From Nesterenkonia sedimenti (lineage in GTDB: Bacteria; Actinomycetota; Actinomycetes; Actinomycetales; Micrococcaceae): a DNA stretch of 64,000 nt. Positions 8,824 through 17,067 of the stretch are shown in pieces. Under the pieces are notes generated by a model. It made no database searches. It was not told the origin of the DNA and saw only the letters and a program-made list of their open reading frames with translations. Made by a program: the position numbers and the translations under genes. Position 1 is the first letter of the stretch. Each line of letters begins with the position of its first letter. The stretch covers positions 21,989 through 85,988 of the forward strand of contig NZ_JABAHY010000004.1 of NCBI RefSeq assembly GCF_012641515.1, in the 5' to 3' direction.

Positions 8824-8830
8824 GAGGCGC

Positions 8831-10309
8831 ATGACAGTGCGCCACCTCATCGCCGAGCAGGTCCTCCTGCAGGAGGGGCTGTCCGCGGCGCACATCGAGA
8901 TCCGCGATGACGGCACAATTCGCCGCATCCGGACCATCGACGCCGGTGACACCCACCACCAGGCCGCTATTGTGCGAGCCCGTGAGGTCTCCGCCGGATC
9001 CGGTATCGAACTGCTGGGATCCCGACAGGTACTGCTGCCCGGGGCAGTGGACACCTCCGTGCGGCTCAGCGAACCTGGACGCAGCCGATGGGAAGGTTTC
9101 ACCACCGGAACAATGGCAGCGGCCCTGGGCGGGGTCACCACACTCATCGATGCCCCCTCCGGTTCACTTCCCCCCACGACAGGTGTCGCATCACTGGAGG
9201 CCAAACGCCGGGCCGCCGCCGGTAAGACCTATGTGGACACCGGGTTCTTCGGCGGAATCGTCCCCGGCAACACCGATGAGCTCGAACCACTCTGGGAGGC
9301 CGGGGCACTGGGTTTCGTCGCGCATCTGGGCGGCACGGGGCTGCCGGAATTTCCCCGGGTCAGCCTCATTCAGCTCAGGGAGGCCATGCAGCGGGTCCGC
9401 CGGTTCGGAGGGCTGATCGCCGTCCACCCGGAGGAGGAACAGAGCCTCAGCTCAGCTGAACGAGGAACCCGCCGGGGGAGCCGACGTATACGCAGCTACT
9501 CCGACTGGGCAGCAGCCCGCCCGCCCGCGGCAGAACTGGCGGGAGTCCACGGGATCATCGATGCGGTCCGGGAGACCGGATGCCGCACCCATGTCCAGGA
9601 GGTGACAACTGTCGCTGCAGTTGAAGCCATCCACGGCGCCCAACAGGAGGGTCTGCCGCTCAGCGCCGGCACAGTTGCCCATTACCTCTGTTTCGCCGCC
9701 GAGCAGATCCCCGATGCATCGGCAGCATCATTCACCGCCTATCCGCCGATCCGCAGTGCGGCCGAACGCGAAGGCCTGTGGGACGGACTGCAGGAAGGAA
9801 TCCTCTCCGTGGTCGCCAGTGGGCACACTCCGGTCACTAAGGATGAGAAATACCGCCACCGGGGAGACCATCTGAGCGGTTCCCGCCCCGGAGTCTCGGG
9901 CCTGCAGGTCAGCTTCGCTGCCGTGGCAAGTGCAGCCGCCGACCGAGGAATCGGACTGGCAGAGGTCAGCCGGTGGACCGCCACCACCCCCGCCCGACTG
10001 CTGGGCCTGCCCAAGGGGAAGATCACCAGCGGCCACCGGGCCGACTTCCTGATCTTCGACCCCGAACAGACCCATGTGGTCTCAGCCGGGGGACTGGCCC
10101 ATAAGAATCCCATCACCGCCTATGAGCGTTACGAGATTCACGGCACGGTCGTTGGAGCCGTGGTGGGCGGAACAGTGTTGTTCAACGCCCAGGATGCCAC
10201 CTCCGCACTGCGCAGCGCAGGGGAGCTGATCCACAACTATGGTGCACCGGCGCAGGACAGCCCCAAGGTGCACCGACGGGGCCATCTGCGGGCGGTGAAC
10301 GCCTCATGA
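8831..10309 (+). CDS. Allantoinase-like protein without the metal site
   Basis: A 492-residue member of the cyclic amidohydrolase superfamily, closest to allantoinase (AllB): SEPGRSRWEGF, GITT-like GVTTLIDAP and the C-terminal GHRADFLIFDP are kept. The metal ligands are not. The HxH pair after VD is SVR, the carboxylated Lys of GFKCF is Val (GFVAH), the His of HVCHVSS is Glu (HVQEVTT), and the Asp of SDHSP is Gly (SGHTP). Only the His of VHPEE remains. A two-metal hydrolase cannot work this way, yet the frame is intact, so this may be a pseudoenzyme or regulatory subunit. It overlaps the IclR-like ORF by four bases. Confidence 0.8.
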   Translation: MTVRHLIAEQVLLQEGLSAAHIEIRDDGTIRRIRTIDAGDTHHQAAIVRAREVSAGSGIELLGSRQVLLPGAVDTSVRLSEPGRSRWEGFTTGTMAAALGGVTTLIDAPSGSLPPTTGVASLEAKRRAAAGKTYVDTGFFGGIVPGNTDELEPLWEAGALGFVAHLGGTGLPEFPRVSLIQLREAMQRVRRFGGLIAVHPEEEQSLSSAERGTRRGSRRIRSYSDWAAARPPAAELAGVHGIIDAVRETGCRTHVQEVTTVAAVEAIHGAQQEGLPLSAGTVAHYLCFAAEQIPDASAASFTAYPPIRSAAEREGLWDGLQEGILSVVASGHTPVTKDEKYRHRGDHLSGSRPGVSGLQVSFAAVASAAADRGIGLAEVSRWTATTPARLLGLPKGKITSGHRADFLIFDPEQTHVVSAGGLAHKNPITAYERYEIHGTVVGAVVGGTVLFNAQDATSALRSAGELIHNYGAPAQDSPKVHRRGHLRAVNAS

Positions 10310-10572
10310 GCCAGACCAGGGGAGCCGGCACCGAACGCCGCAATGGAGTCCAATCAGTGGAGCGGGCCCTAGAGATCGTCACCGTCATCGCAGGCCGCGG
10401 CGGCAACGCGACCCTGAGCGAATTGGCCTCGGCCACCGATCTGCCTGCCGCTACAGTCCACCGGCTGCTGCGGACGATGATCTCGGCCGGCTACCTCAAA
10501 CAGCTGCAGGACCGCAGCTATGGGCTCAGCCTCAAATTCGTACCCATCGGCGAAGCCGCCCGCGGCCGGTAG
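10306..10572 (+). CDS. IclR-type DNA-binding domain only (truncated regulator)
   Basis: An 88-residue ORF matching the N-terminal winged helix of IclR regulators: NGVQSVERALEIVTVIA, LSELASATDLPAATVHRLL, then SAGYLKQ and the wing. It stops with a TAG just where the ligand-binding domain should begin; full IclR proteins are about 250 residues. Its ATG overlaps the allantoinase-like stop (ATGA). Two bases later the convergent moaD ends, which suggests a deletion joined this remnant to the moa block. It may be a decayed allantoin regulator or a working short DNA-binding protein. Confidence 0.75.
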   Translation: MSQTRGAGTERRNGVQSVERALEIVTVIAGRGGNATLSELASATDLPAATVHRLLRTMISAGYLKQLQDRSYGLSLKFVPIGEAARGR

Positions 10573-10574
10573 GT

Positions 10575-10829
10575 CTACCCGCCGGCGAAGGGCGGAAGGA
10601 CATCGACGACGTCGCCTGCTGCCACCGTGCCCTTTTCCACCGGAGTGCGGGTGCCGTTGACCAGGAAACTCGACTGGCGACAGACCCGCTGAAGGGATTC
10701 ACCCCGCTGAGAGAGCTCCTCGAGGACTTCGGCCAGCGGCCGCGAGGGCTTCTCCAGCTGCACAGTAAGCTCATGGGTGCCGGCAGCATCGGCAGCAGCG
10801 GCATAGAGCCGGATGGTCAGCGTAGACAT
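10575..10829 (-). CDS. moaD: Molybdopterin synthase small subunit MoaD
   Basis: An 84-residue ubiquitin-like sulfur carrier that donates sulfur during molybdopterin formation. It has the beta-grasp core (STLTIRLYAAAADAAG) and ends in the diagnostic Gly-Gly (PPFAGG), which is activated as a thiocarboxylate. It starts one base after the moaA stop, so it is co-transcribed. MoaE is encoded in the divergent operon at 13746. Confidence 0.92.
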   Translation of the reverse strand: MSTLTIRLYAAAADAAGTHELTVQLEKPSRPLAEVLEELSQRGESLQRVCRQSSFLVNGTRTPVEKGTVAAGDVVDVLPPFAGG

Positions 10830-10830
10830 C

Positions 10831-11937
10831 TCAGCCTCCGATCGCAGACATCGAGCGGTCCGGGCGGGTGAAGCCCGGCAGATCGAAACCGGGACGATCA
10901 GTGCCATGGGCGGCCGGTTTGGCCCACATAGCCTCAGCCCAACGTTGAGCAATCTGCTCATCAGTCGCCCCCTGACGCAGCAGATCCATGAGATCAGTCT
11001 CCTCGCGGGAGAACAGGCAGCTCATCACCCGGCCCTCGGCGGTGATCCGGGTCCTGGTGCAGGCAGCGCAGAATGGTTCGGTGACACTGGCGATAATGCC
11101 CACCCGGCCCAGAACAGGTGCCGAGGCGTCGTCGTCGATCTCACGGACATCAAAACGCTCCGCCGGAGCCCCACCGCGGTCCTCATCCGTTGGGCTCAAC
11201 CGGTAGCTGCGGCTGAGCAGCTCACGGGTCTCGGCAGCAGTCACCGTGGCCTCACGCTGCCAGGTCTTCTCCGCCTCCAGGGGCATCTGCTCAATGAACC
11301 GCAGTTCGAAACCGTTCTTCAGGGACCAGGCCAGCAGATCCGGGGCCTGAGCATCATTGACCCCTTTGACCAGCACCGCGTTGATCTTCAAAGGGGTCAG
11401 CCCAACCTCAGCAGCGGCATTGACCCCGCGTAGCACTGCCGGCAGCTGATCCCGCCGGGTCAGCTGGGCGAAAGTCTCCCGGTGGACCGAGTCCAGAGAG
11501 ATATTGACCCTGGTCAGACCCGCATCCTTCAGTGCCTGCGCGCGCTTATCCAGGCCGATCGCATTGGTGGTCAGAGCCACCGGAAGCTCAGGGTGATCAG
11601 CACGGATACCGGCGATCACATCCTCGAGGTCCTTACGCACCAGGGGCTCACCCCCAGTCAGGCGCAGCTCGCCGATGCCGAGGAGATCGACGCCGATCCG
11701 CACCAGGCGGCGGACTTCCTCAGCCGATAGCAGTTGATCCTTGGCCAGCCAGGGCAGCCCATCGGCGGGCATGCAGTAGGTGCAGCGCAGATTGCATTTA
11801 TCGATCAGGGAGAGGCGCATATCCGTGGCGCGGCGGCCGAACCGATCCAGCAGACCATCTTCGAAGCTCAGGTCCTCGGGAGGCTGTTCTGGCACAGGGA
11901 TCACCCGGGGATCGGGGAGCGCTACCCTGGAACCCAT
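10831..11937 (-). CDS. moaA: GTP 3',8-cyclase MoaA
   Basis: A radical SAM enzyme that with MoaC turns GTP into cyclic pyranopterin monophosphate. The 368-residue protein has the radical SAM cluster motif CNLRCTYCM, the LTGGEPL motif, the C-terminal second cluster (CAACTRTRITAEG ... CLF) and a terminal Gly-Gly. The proposed ATG at 11937 shares two bases with the moeA ATG on the other strand. A TAGAAT hexamer (complement of 11946-11951) lies eight bases upstream, inside moeA. Confidence 0.95.
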   Translation of the reverse strand: MGSRVALPDPRVIPVPEQPPEDLSFEDGLLDRFGRRATDMRLSLIDKCNLRCTYCMPADGLPWLAKDQLLSAEEVRRLVRIGVDLLGIGELRLTGGEPLVRKDLEDVIAGIRADHPELPVALTTNAIGLDKRAQALKDAGLTRVNISLDSVHRETFAQLTRRDQLPAVLRGVNAAAEVGLTPLKINAVLVKGVNDAQAPDLLAWSLKNGFELRFIEQMPLEAEKTWQREATVTAAETRELLSRSYRLSPTDEDRGGAPAERFDVREIDDDASAPVLGRVGIIASVTEPFCAACTRTRITAEGRVMSCLFSREETDLMDLLRQGATDEQIAQRWAEAMWAKPAAHGTDRPGFDLPGFTRPDRSMSAIGG

Positions 11938-11951
11938 GACTGTCCATTCTA
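11923..11951. promoter_or_regulatory. Interlocked divergent promoters of moeA and moaA
   Basis: TACCCT (11923-11928, plus) is seven bases before the moeA ATG at 11936 and lies within the moaA coding region. TAGAAT (complement of 11946-11951, minus) is eight bases before the moaA ATG at 11937 and lies within the moeA coding region. The two ATGs share a CATG. Confidence 0.5.
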
Positions 11952-13270
11952 CGCCCCAGCGCCAGCCGGCACAGCCCAATGGGCAGCAGCCGGGTCGGCG
12001 CGCCGGTGTAGATGAGCATATCGACAGGCTGCACCGTCTCCTGGCCCCGGTGCTGCAGAACCGGGAGTCGATAACTCTCGACGTCGACCAAGGCCCCGGC
12101 GGCCGACTGGTCAGTGCCGCCGAGGTGAAATCCCCGGTGCCGCTGCCGGGCTTCGACAACTCCCAGATGGACGGCTTCGCCCTGCGGCTGAGCGATCTCG
12201 TCGCCGCCGGCGATGAGGGAGCCTCACCCCGACTGCGATTGGCTGGGATAGTCCCTGCCGGAACTGCGGCCGCTGAGCTGGTGCCCGGGACCTGCCAGGC
12301 GGTGATGACCGGCTCGCCGATCCCTGCCGGGGCTGATGCGGTCATCCCCGTGGAGCGAACCGCCGATGGGTTCAGCGTCCTGGACGCTCATGCAGCCGGT
12401 GAGCACCCGTTTGTCCACTTCACCGAGCTTCAGGACCAAGACCTCCAGACCGGCCGATTCATCCGCACTGCCGGATCCGATCTTCAGCAGGGCGCGGTGA
12501 TCCTGCAGGCCGGGGATGTCATGACCCCGGCGCGGTGGGGACTGCTGGCCGGCTGTGGGATCCGCGAAATCACCGCCCTGTCGCCGATCCGAACCCTGGT
12601 GGTCACCACCGGAGAAGAAGTCCAGGCCCCCGGTGAGCCCCTGGCCCCGGGACAGCTCTACGACGCCAGCCGGGCCCTGATCCGCGAGGCCTGCCAGGCA
12701 TTCGGCCACCAGGTGGCCACAGCACGTGTCCCCAGTGATGAACCGGCCATCTTCATCCAGACCCTGGAGGCCCTGCAGCAGCAACACCAGCCGCAGCTGA
12801 TCATCACCGCCGGAGGGATCAGCGCCGGTGCCTATGAGGTCGTCCGCCAGGGCCTTCAAGCCCGTGGAGTGGAATTCGGGTCGGTGGCACAGCAGCCCGG
12901 TGGCCCCCAGGGCTGGGGGCGGCTGGGGGATGCCGCCCTGGTGGCTATGCCCGGCAATCCGGTCAGCACCGCGGTGACCCTGCAGGTGCTGCTGCACCCA
13001 GTGTTGGCTGCGCTGGACCCGGCCTGCCCGCCCCAGCGCAGAGTCCTGGTGCATACCGCGGAGCAGCTGAGCTCACCGGCGGGGCTGCGCCAATACCGGC
13101 GCGTGCGGCTGCAGACCCCAGAGGATAGGGCAGTGGCAGAAGCCCATCCGGTGGGCGGGCCCAGCTCACATCTGCTGGCGCATCTGGCCGCCGCCGATGC
13201 CCTGCTGGAACTACGCGAAGACGATACTGAGGTCCCTGCGGGGACAGAACGGGAGGCCATCCTGCTATGA
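11936..13270 (+). CDS. moeA: Molybdopterin molybdotransferase MoeA
   Basis: Inserts molybdate into adenylylated molybdopterin. The 444-residue protein has the MoeA N-terminal motif PLPGFDNSQMDGFAL, the TGSPIPAGADAVIPVE motif, and the GGISAGAYE and MPGNPVST motifs of the MoCF domain. ATG 11936 fits the leaderless -10 at 11923. The gene overlaps moaC by four bases and opens the moeA-moaC-moaE operon. Confidence 0.95.
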   Translation: MTVHSTPQRQPAQPNGQQPGRRAGVDEHIDRLHRLLAPVLQNRESITLDVDQGPGGRLVSAAEVKSPVPLPGFDNSQMDGFALRLSDLVAAGDEGASPRLRLAGIVPAGTAAAELVPGTCQAVMTGSPIPAGADAVIPVERTADGFSVLDAHAAGEHPFVHFTELQDQDLQTGRFIRTAGSDLQQGAVILQAGDVMTPARWGLLAGCGIREITALSPIRTLVVTTGEEVQAPGEPLAPGQLYDASRALIREACQAFGHQVATARVPSDEPAIFIQTLEALQQQHQPQLIITAGGISAGAYEVVRQGLQARGVEFGSVAQQPGGPQGWGRLGDAALVAMPGNPVSTAVTLQVLLHPVLAALDPACPPQRRVLVHTAEQLSSPAGLRQYRRVRLQTPEDRAVAEAHPVGGPSSHLLAHLAAADALLELREDDTEVPAGTEREAILL

Positions 13271-13749
13271 ACCAGAAGCTCACCCATGTCCGCGGTGACG
13301 GCAGCGCCCAGATGGTTGATATCTCCGCCAAAGATGTCACCGAGCGTAAGGCAGCAGCCACCACGGTGGTCACCACTACCGAGGAGGTCACCGCCATGCT
13401 GGCGGAGAACTCCCTGGCCAAGGGAGATGCCCTGGGTACCGCGCGCATCGCCGGGATTATGGCCGCCAAACGCACCTCGGAACTGGTTCCGCTGTGCCAC
13501 CCGCTGCCGATCGCCAAGGTCACCGTGGACCTCGAGGTTGATACCCCCAAGCCGGGGCAGGTGCTGATCACCGCCGAGGTCAAGACCACCGGCCGCACCG
13601 GAGTGGAGATGGAAGCCCTCACCGCCGCATCAGTGGCGGGGCTGACCCTCTACGACATGATCAAAGGTGTCCACCGCGAGGCCGTGATCACCGAGACCAA
13701 AGTCCTGGCCAAATCCGGAGGCGCCTCCGGGGACTGGAGCCGAGCATGA
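13267..13749 (+). CDS. moaC: Cyclic pyranopterin monophosphate synthase MoaC
   Basis: Completes the rearrangement of the MoaA product to cyclic pyranopterin monophosphate. The 160-residue protein has the family N-terminus MVDISAKDVTERKA, the AKRTSELVPLCHPLPI motif with the active-site His, and VEMEALTAASVAGLTLYDM. ATGA overlaps join it to moeA before and moaE after. Confidence 0.97.
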   Translation: MNQKLTHVRGDGSAQMVDISAKDVTERKAAATTVVTTTEEVTAMLAENSLAKGDALGTARIAGIMAAKRTSELVPLCHPLPIAKVTVDLEVDTPKPGQVLITAEVKTTGRTGVEMEALTAASVAGLTLYDMIKGVHREAVITETKVLAKSGGASGDWSRA

Positions 13750-14165
13750 CCACAGTCCACACCGCCATCTCCGAAACCGCCCTGGATCCCGCCCAGGCAG
13801 AGGAGGAGGCCTGGTCGGAGGAGTGCGGCGCCGTCGTCGTCTTCTCCGGAATTGTCCGGGACCACGATGGCGGCCGCTCGGTGAACCGGCTCAGCTACAG
13901 CGCCCATCCCAGCGCCGCGGATGTGCTGGCCGAAGTATGCCAGAGCATCAGCAGCCGGCACCCCGGGGTGCGGATCTGGGCCGCCCACCGGGTGGGGGAT
14001 CTGGCCATCGGCGATCACGCCCTGGTGGCCGCCTGCGCATCAGCGCACCGGGCCGAGGCCTTCGCCGCCTGCGCGGAACTGGTCGAGGAGATCAAAGCCG
14101 AGGTGCCGATCTGGAAGAAGCAGTTCTACACCGACGGCAGCACCGACTGGGTCGGGATCCAGTAG
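13746..14165 (+). CDS. moaE: Molybdopterin synthase large subunit MoaE
   Basis: Catalytic subunit of molybdopterin synthase, partner of MoaD. The 139-residue protein shows GAVVVFSGIVRDHDGGRSV, the HRVGDLAIGD segment and the C-terminal VPIWKKQ motif with the active-site lysines. It overlaps moaC by four bases. No mogA or moaB is visible in the window. Confidence 0.96.
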   Translation: MTTVHTAISETALDPAQAEEEAWSEECGAVVVFSGIVRDHDGGRSVNRLSYSAHPSAADVLAEVCQSISSRHPGVRIWAAHRVGDLAIGDHALVAACASAHRAEAFAACAELVEEIKAEVPIWKKQFYTDGSTDWVGIQ

Positions 14166-14179
14166 CTACCCCTCGAGGC

Positions 14180-15076
14180 TCAGGGGGTGGACTCTTCAGA
14201 TTCCTCGCTGCCGCCGCCTGGGGGCATAGACCCGCCGAAGAGCGGTTCGATATTCGGACGCTTAGCGGTGATGTTATCCCCGGAGGAGCGTCCACGTAGA
14301 CGCCGCAGCACCCAGGGGAAGAGGTGATGCCGGGCCCAGACCGCATCATCGACCCGGGCCTCACGCCAGGACCGCTCCACCGGCGGCTGGGGCTGGACCG
14401 GATCCAGGTCATGAGGAACATTCAGAGTATCGAGCACCATCCGGGCGATCGTGTGATGCCCCAGGGCGGAGAAATGCAGCCGGTCCTCATCCCACATCTC
14501 CTTGGCGGTCAGCTCCCGCAGGCTCCACATATCGGCGACGACGGCGTCGTACCGTGCCGCGACAGTGCGCACATTCTCATTGAAGATCGCGACCTTGCCG
14601 CGGATTGAACCCATCACCGGGGTATCGCGGACATCCGGGCCGTTGAACAGCACGATGGTCGCCCCGGTAGTGGCCAGCAGCTGGACCATCGTGTCCAGGA
14701 CCCGGGCGGTCTCATCGGGATCGGAACCGGGGCGAATAACGTCATTGCCACCGGCGCAGAGGGTGATCAGATCCGGTTTCAGCTCCAGGGCCGGGGCGAT
14801 CTGCTCATCGCGGATCTGCCGGATCAACCGGCCGCGCACCGCGAGATTCGCATAGGCGAAGTTCTCGGTCCCATTGGCCAGCTCCTGGGCGATCCGGTCA
14901 GCCCATCCCCGGTGATACCCCGGACGGGAGGGATCCGGATCACCGATCCCCTCAGTGAAGGAGTCACCAAGGGCCACATACCGCTGCCACGGGTGTTTCG
15001 CGTGGGCGGGATCAGCCCCTTCGACGGTCTCGTATTCAGGTGCTGCGCTGGGGGTGGTGTCTTCGGTTCCGGTCAC
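14180..15076 (-). CDS. SGNH/GDSL-type hydrolase
   Basis: A 298-residue esterase-like protein. Block I GDSFTEG holds the nucleophile Ser, block III is AGGND, and block V DRLHFSALGH holds the Asp-His pair. There is no signal peptide, so it is probably cytoplasmic. The substrate is unknown. The frame is open to 15214, but GTG 15076 is preferred: homology starts soon after and a CACAAT hexamer lies six bases upstream. It is convergent with moaE and divergent from the next esterase. Confidence 0.82.
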   Translation of the reverse strand: MTGTEDTTPSAAPEYETVEGADPAHAKHPWQRYVALGDSFTEGIGDPDPSRPGYHRGWADRIAQELANGTENFAYANLAVRGRLIRQIRDEQIAPALELKPDLITLCAGGNDVIRPGSDPDETARVLDTMVQLLATTGATIVLFNGPDVRDTPVMGSIRGKVAIFNENVRTVAARYDAVVADMWSLRELTAKEMWDEDRLHFSALGHHTIARMVLDTLNVPHDLDPVQPQPPVERSWREARVDDAVWARHHLFPWVLRRLRGRSSGDNITAKRPNIEPLFGGSMPPGGGSEESEESTP

Positions 15077-15123
15077 ATCCTCATTGTGTATGAACTGACC
15101 AGTAACGTCCATTGCGAGGTCGA

Positions 15124-15129
15124 TAGGGT
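15124..15129 (+). promoter_or_regulatory. -10 hexamer of the leaderless esterase gene
   Basis: TAGGGT, seven bases before ATG 15137. Confidence 0.45.
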
Positions 15130-15136
15130 GGTGCCT

Positions 15137-15799
15137 ATGGCAACTGATTACACGGTGGAATGGTCCCGGTCCGAATCCGAGCGGGAAGGCACACCCCTGG
15201 CGGTGCTGCTGCACGGTTATGGGGCCAATGAGCAGGACCTCTTAGGTCTGGTTCCCGGACTGCCCCAGGAGTTCACCTACGCCAGCGTGCGCGCACCGGT
15301 GTCCATGGGCTTCGGCGCCTACACCTGGTTCGAACTGGATGTTGAGCGCCTGGCCTACTCCTCCAGTGCCGCCCGACAGGCGGTTGAGGACCTCTGGGAG
15401 TGGATCGACTCCGTGCGCGGCAACCACTCCTCGGTGACCCTGATCGGCTTCTCCATGGGAATGGCCATGGCCACCTCACTGCTGCGCACCCGGCCGGAGG
15501 CCTTCGCCGCCGTCGTCGGGCTCTCCGGATTTGCGGTGGACCCCAACCGCGGGGAGGAGCTGGAAGGCTATTTCGACGACGACGCCCTTGCCGCACAGAA
15601 GATCCCGTTCTTCTGGGGACGCGATCAGGAGGACCCCATCATCCCCGGTGAGCAGATCGACTACACCCACCGCTGGGCCAACCAGACGGTGAAGCTGACC
15701 AAGGTGCTCTACGCCGGGGCGGGCCACGGTGTGGTGCCCCAGGAGATCGGGCATATCAACGAGTTCCTCACCGCGACAGTGCTCAAGGGCCAGCGGTAG
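15137..15799 (+). CDS. Phospholipase/carboxylesterase-type alpha/beta hydrolase
   Basis: A 220-residue small serine esterase of the phospholipase/carboxylesterase (YpfH/EstB) family. LHGYGANEQDL forms the oxyanion loop, GFSMGMAMA holds the nucleophile Ser, RDQEDPIIP probably the Asp and GAGHGVVP the His. There is no signal peptide. ATG 15137 is chosen because the TAGGGT hexamer sits seven bases upstream. The substrate cannot be assigned. Confidence 0.85.
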   Translation: MATDYTVEWSRSESEREGTPLAVLLHGYGANEQDLLGLVPGLPQEFTYASVRAPVSMGFGAYTWFELDVERLAYSSSAARQAVEDLWEWIDSVRGNHSSVTLIGFSMGMAMATSLLRTRPEAFAAVVGLSGFAVDPNRGEELEGYFDDDALAAQKIPFFWGRDQEDPIIPGEQIDYTHRWANQTVKLTKVLYAGAGHGVVPQEIGHINEFLTATVLKGQR

Positions 15800-15813
15800 G
15801 GCAGCGCCCGGAT

Positions 15814-16056
15814 TCAGGACTCGGAGGTGACCTCGAGGGTCGCTGAGGGGAGTCCGACTTCCTCGCCGTCGAAGACGACCCTCTGGCCGGGGCGGACCTG
15901 AGCCCCGCGCCGGGTCTCCACCTTGCCGTCGAGGGTGACCAGACCCTCGGCAATCACCTCACGGGCCACCACACCGTTCTCCACGGCACCGACCAGTTTC
16001 AGCAGCTGCCCCAGCCGAATGGACTCATCCCGGATGGGCACTTCGAAGGTCTCCAT
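15814..16056 (-). CDS. S4-domain RNA-binding protein (YbcJ/RlbA-like)
   Basis: An 80-residue stand-alone S4 RNA-binding domain: IRLGQLLKLVGAVENGVVAREVIAEGLV then LDGKVETRRGAQVRPG, which matches the S4 loop. Such proteins are thought to act in ribosome or tRNA biology, but the target is not known. The start ATG 16056 lies six bases after a TAGTCT hexamer (complement of 16063-16068), so the transcript is probably leaderless. Confidence 0.85.
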   Translation of the reverse strand: METFEVPIRDESIRLGQLLKLVGAVENGVVAREVIAEGLVTLDGKVETRRGAQVRPGQRVVFDGEEVGLPSATLEVTSES

Positions 16057-16062
16057 AAATCC

Positions 16063-16072
16063 AGACTACTGT
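16063..16072. promoter_or_regulatory. Overlapping divergent -10 hexamers
   Basis: Minus strand TAGTCT (complement of 16063-16068) serves the S4 gene; plus strand TACTGT (16067-16072) is seven bases before ATG 16080. The two hexamers share two bases, so the polymerases would exclude each other. Confidence 0.5.
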
Positions 16073-16079
16073 TATCTCC

Positions 16080-17057
16080 ATGACTGACAGCAATGCCGCA
16101 CCGCGCTCGCCGCTGGTGTGGGCTTCACTGCTGCTGGTGATGCTCGCCGCGGGGATGGCCATCCCTGGTCAGGGGAGGGTCAACGCCGCCCTGGCAGCAG
16201 AGACCCAAGACCCCTATCTGGCCGCCGCGATCAGCTTCTCCACCGGTCTGATCGCCATCACCCTCATCGCAGCACTGACCCCCGGGGGTCGGCGCAGCAT
16301 GGCCCGGATCCGTCCGGCCTTCCAGCGCGGCGAGGTCCGCTGGTGGTACCTGTTGGCCGGGTGTGCCGGTGCCTATTTCGTGTTGACCCAGACGCTGACC
16401 ATCGGGCTGATCGGAGTGGCGGTCTTCACTGTGGCCGTGGTGACCGGCCAGACAGTGGGCGGACTGCTCTGGGACCGGATCGGCCTGGGACCGGCCGGTC
16501 GCAAACCGATCACCGGCTTCCGCGTCATCGGGGCGATCTTGACCGTGCTGGCGGTGCTCTGGTCAGTCTCACCGCAGCTGCGCGAGACCGAACATGAACT
16601 GCTGATCCTGCTGCTGTTGGTGGTCCTGCCCTTCTCCGGCGGCTTCCTCAACGCCGGCCAGCAGGCACTGAACGGCCGCCAATCCGCCGCCTACCGCAGC
16701 CCCATCCCCGCAACCTTCTTCAACTTCCTCTCCGGAACACTGCTGCTGTTACTGGTCTGGGCGGTGAAACTGATTCTCGACGGCGGGGTGCCCGGCCAGC
16801 TACCCACCCAATGGTGGTACTACATCGGCGGGCCCCTGGGCATCGTCTTCATCGCCCTGGGCGCGGTCTTGGTCACCAAAGTCGGGGTGCTGGTGGCCGC
16901 CATGGGCATGATCGCCGGTCAACTCTTGGGCGCCCTTCTGCTGGATCTGATGGCCCCGGCCCCGGGCTCGGTGGTGACCACCGCGACAGTGCTGGGCACC
17001 GTGCTGACTCTGGTCGCCGTCGTCGTCGCTTCTCTTCCCGACTTCCGACGACGGTAG
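16080..17057 (+). CDS. DMT-superfamily integral membrane protein (DUF606/YdcZ type)
   Basis: A 325-residue membrane protein with about ten transmembrane segments arranged as two repeats. The repeats include [15 protein letters not shown] near residue 25 and [15 protein letters not shown] near residue 192, the pattern of the YdcZ/DUF606 family. Transport is likely, but the substrate is unknown. The -10 at 16067 supports ATG 16080. It ends ten bases before glyS, and its stop TAG is part of the glyS -10 hexamer. Confidence 0.82.
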   Translation: MTDSNAAPRSPLVWASLLLVMLAAGMAIPGQGRVNAALAAETQDPYLAAAISFSTGLIAITLIAALTPGGRRSMARIRPAFQRGEVRWWYLLAGCAGAYFVLTQTLTIGLIGVAVFTVAVVTGQTVGGLLWDRIGLGPAGRKPITGFRVIGAILTVLAVLWSVSPQLRETEHELLILLLLVVLPFSGGFLNAGQQALNGRQSAAYRSPIPATFFNFLSGTLLLLLVWAVKLILDGGVPGQLPTQWWYYIGGPLGIVFIALGAVLVTKVGVLVAAMGMIAGQLLGALLLDLMAPAPGSVVTTATVLGTVLTLVAVVVASLPDFRRR

Positions 17058-17060
17058 GAT
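17055..17060 (+). promoter_or_regulatory. -10 hexamer of leaderless glyS, overlapping the upstream stop codon
   Basis: TAGGAT, whose first three bases are the stop of the preceding gene, followed by seven bases and ATG 17068. This favours 17068 over the in-frame ATG at 17059, which falls within the hexamer. Confidence 0.5.
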
Positions 17061-17067
17061 GATTCCC

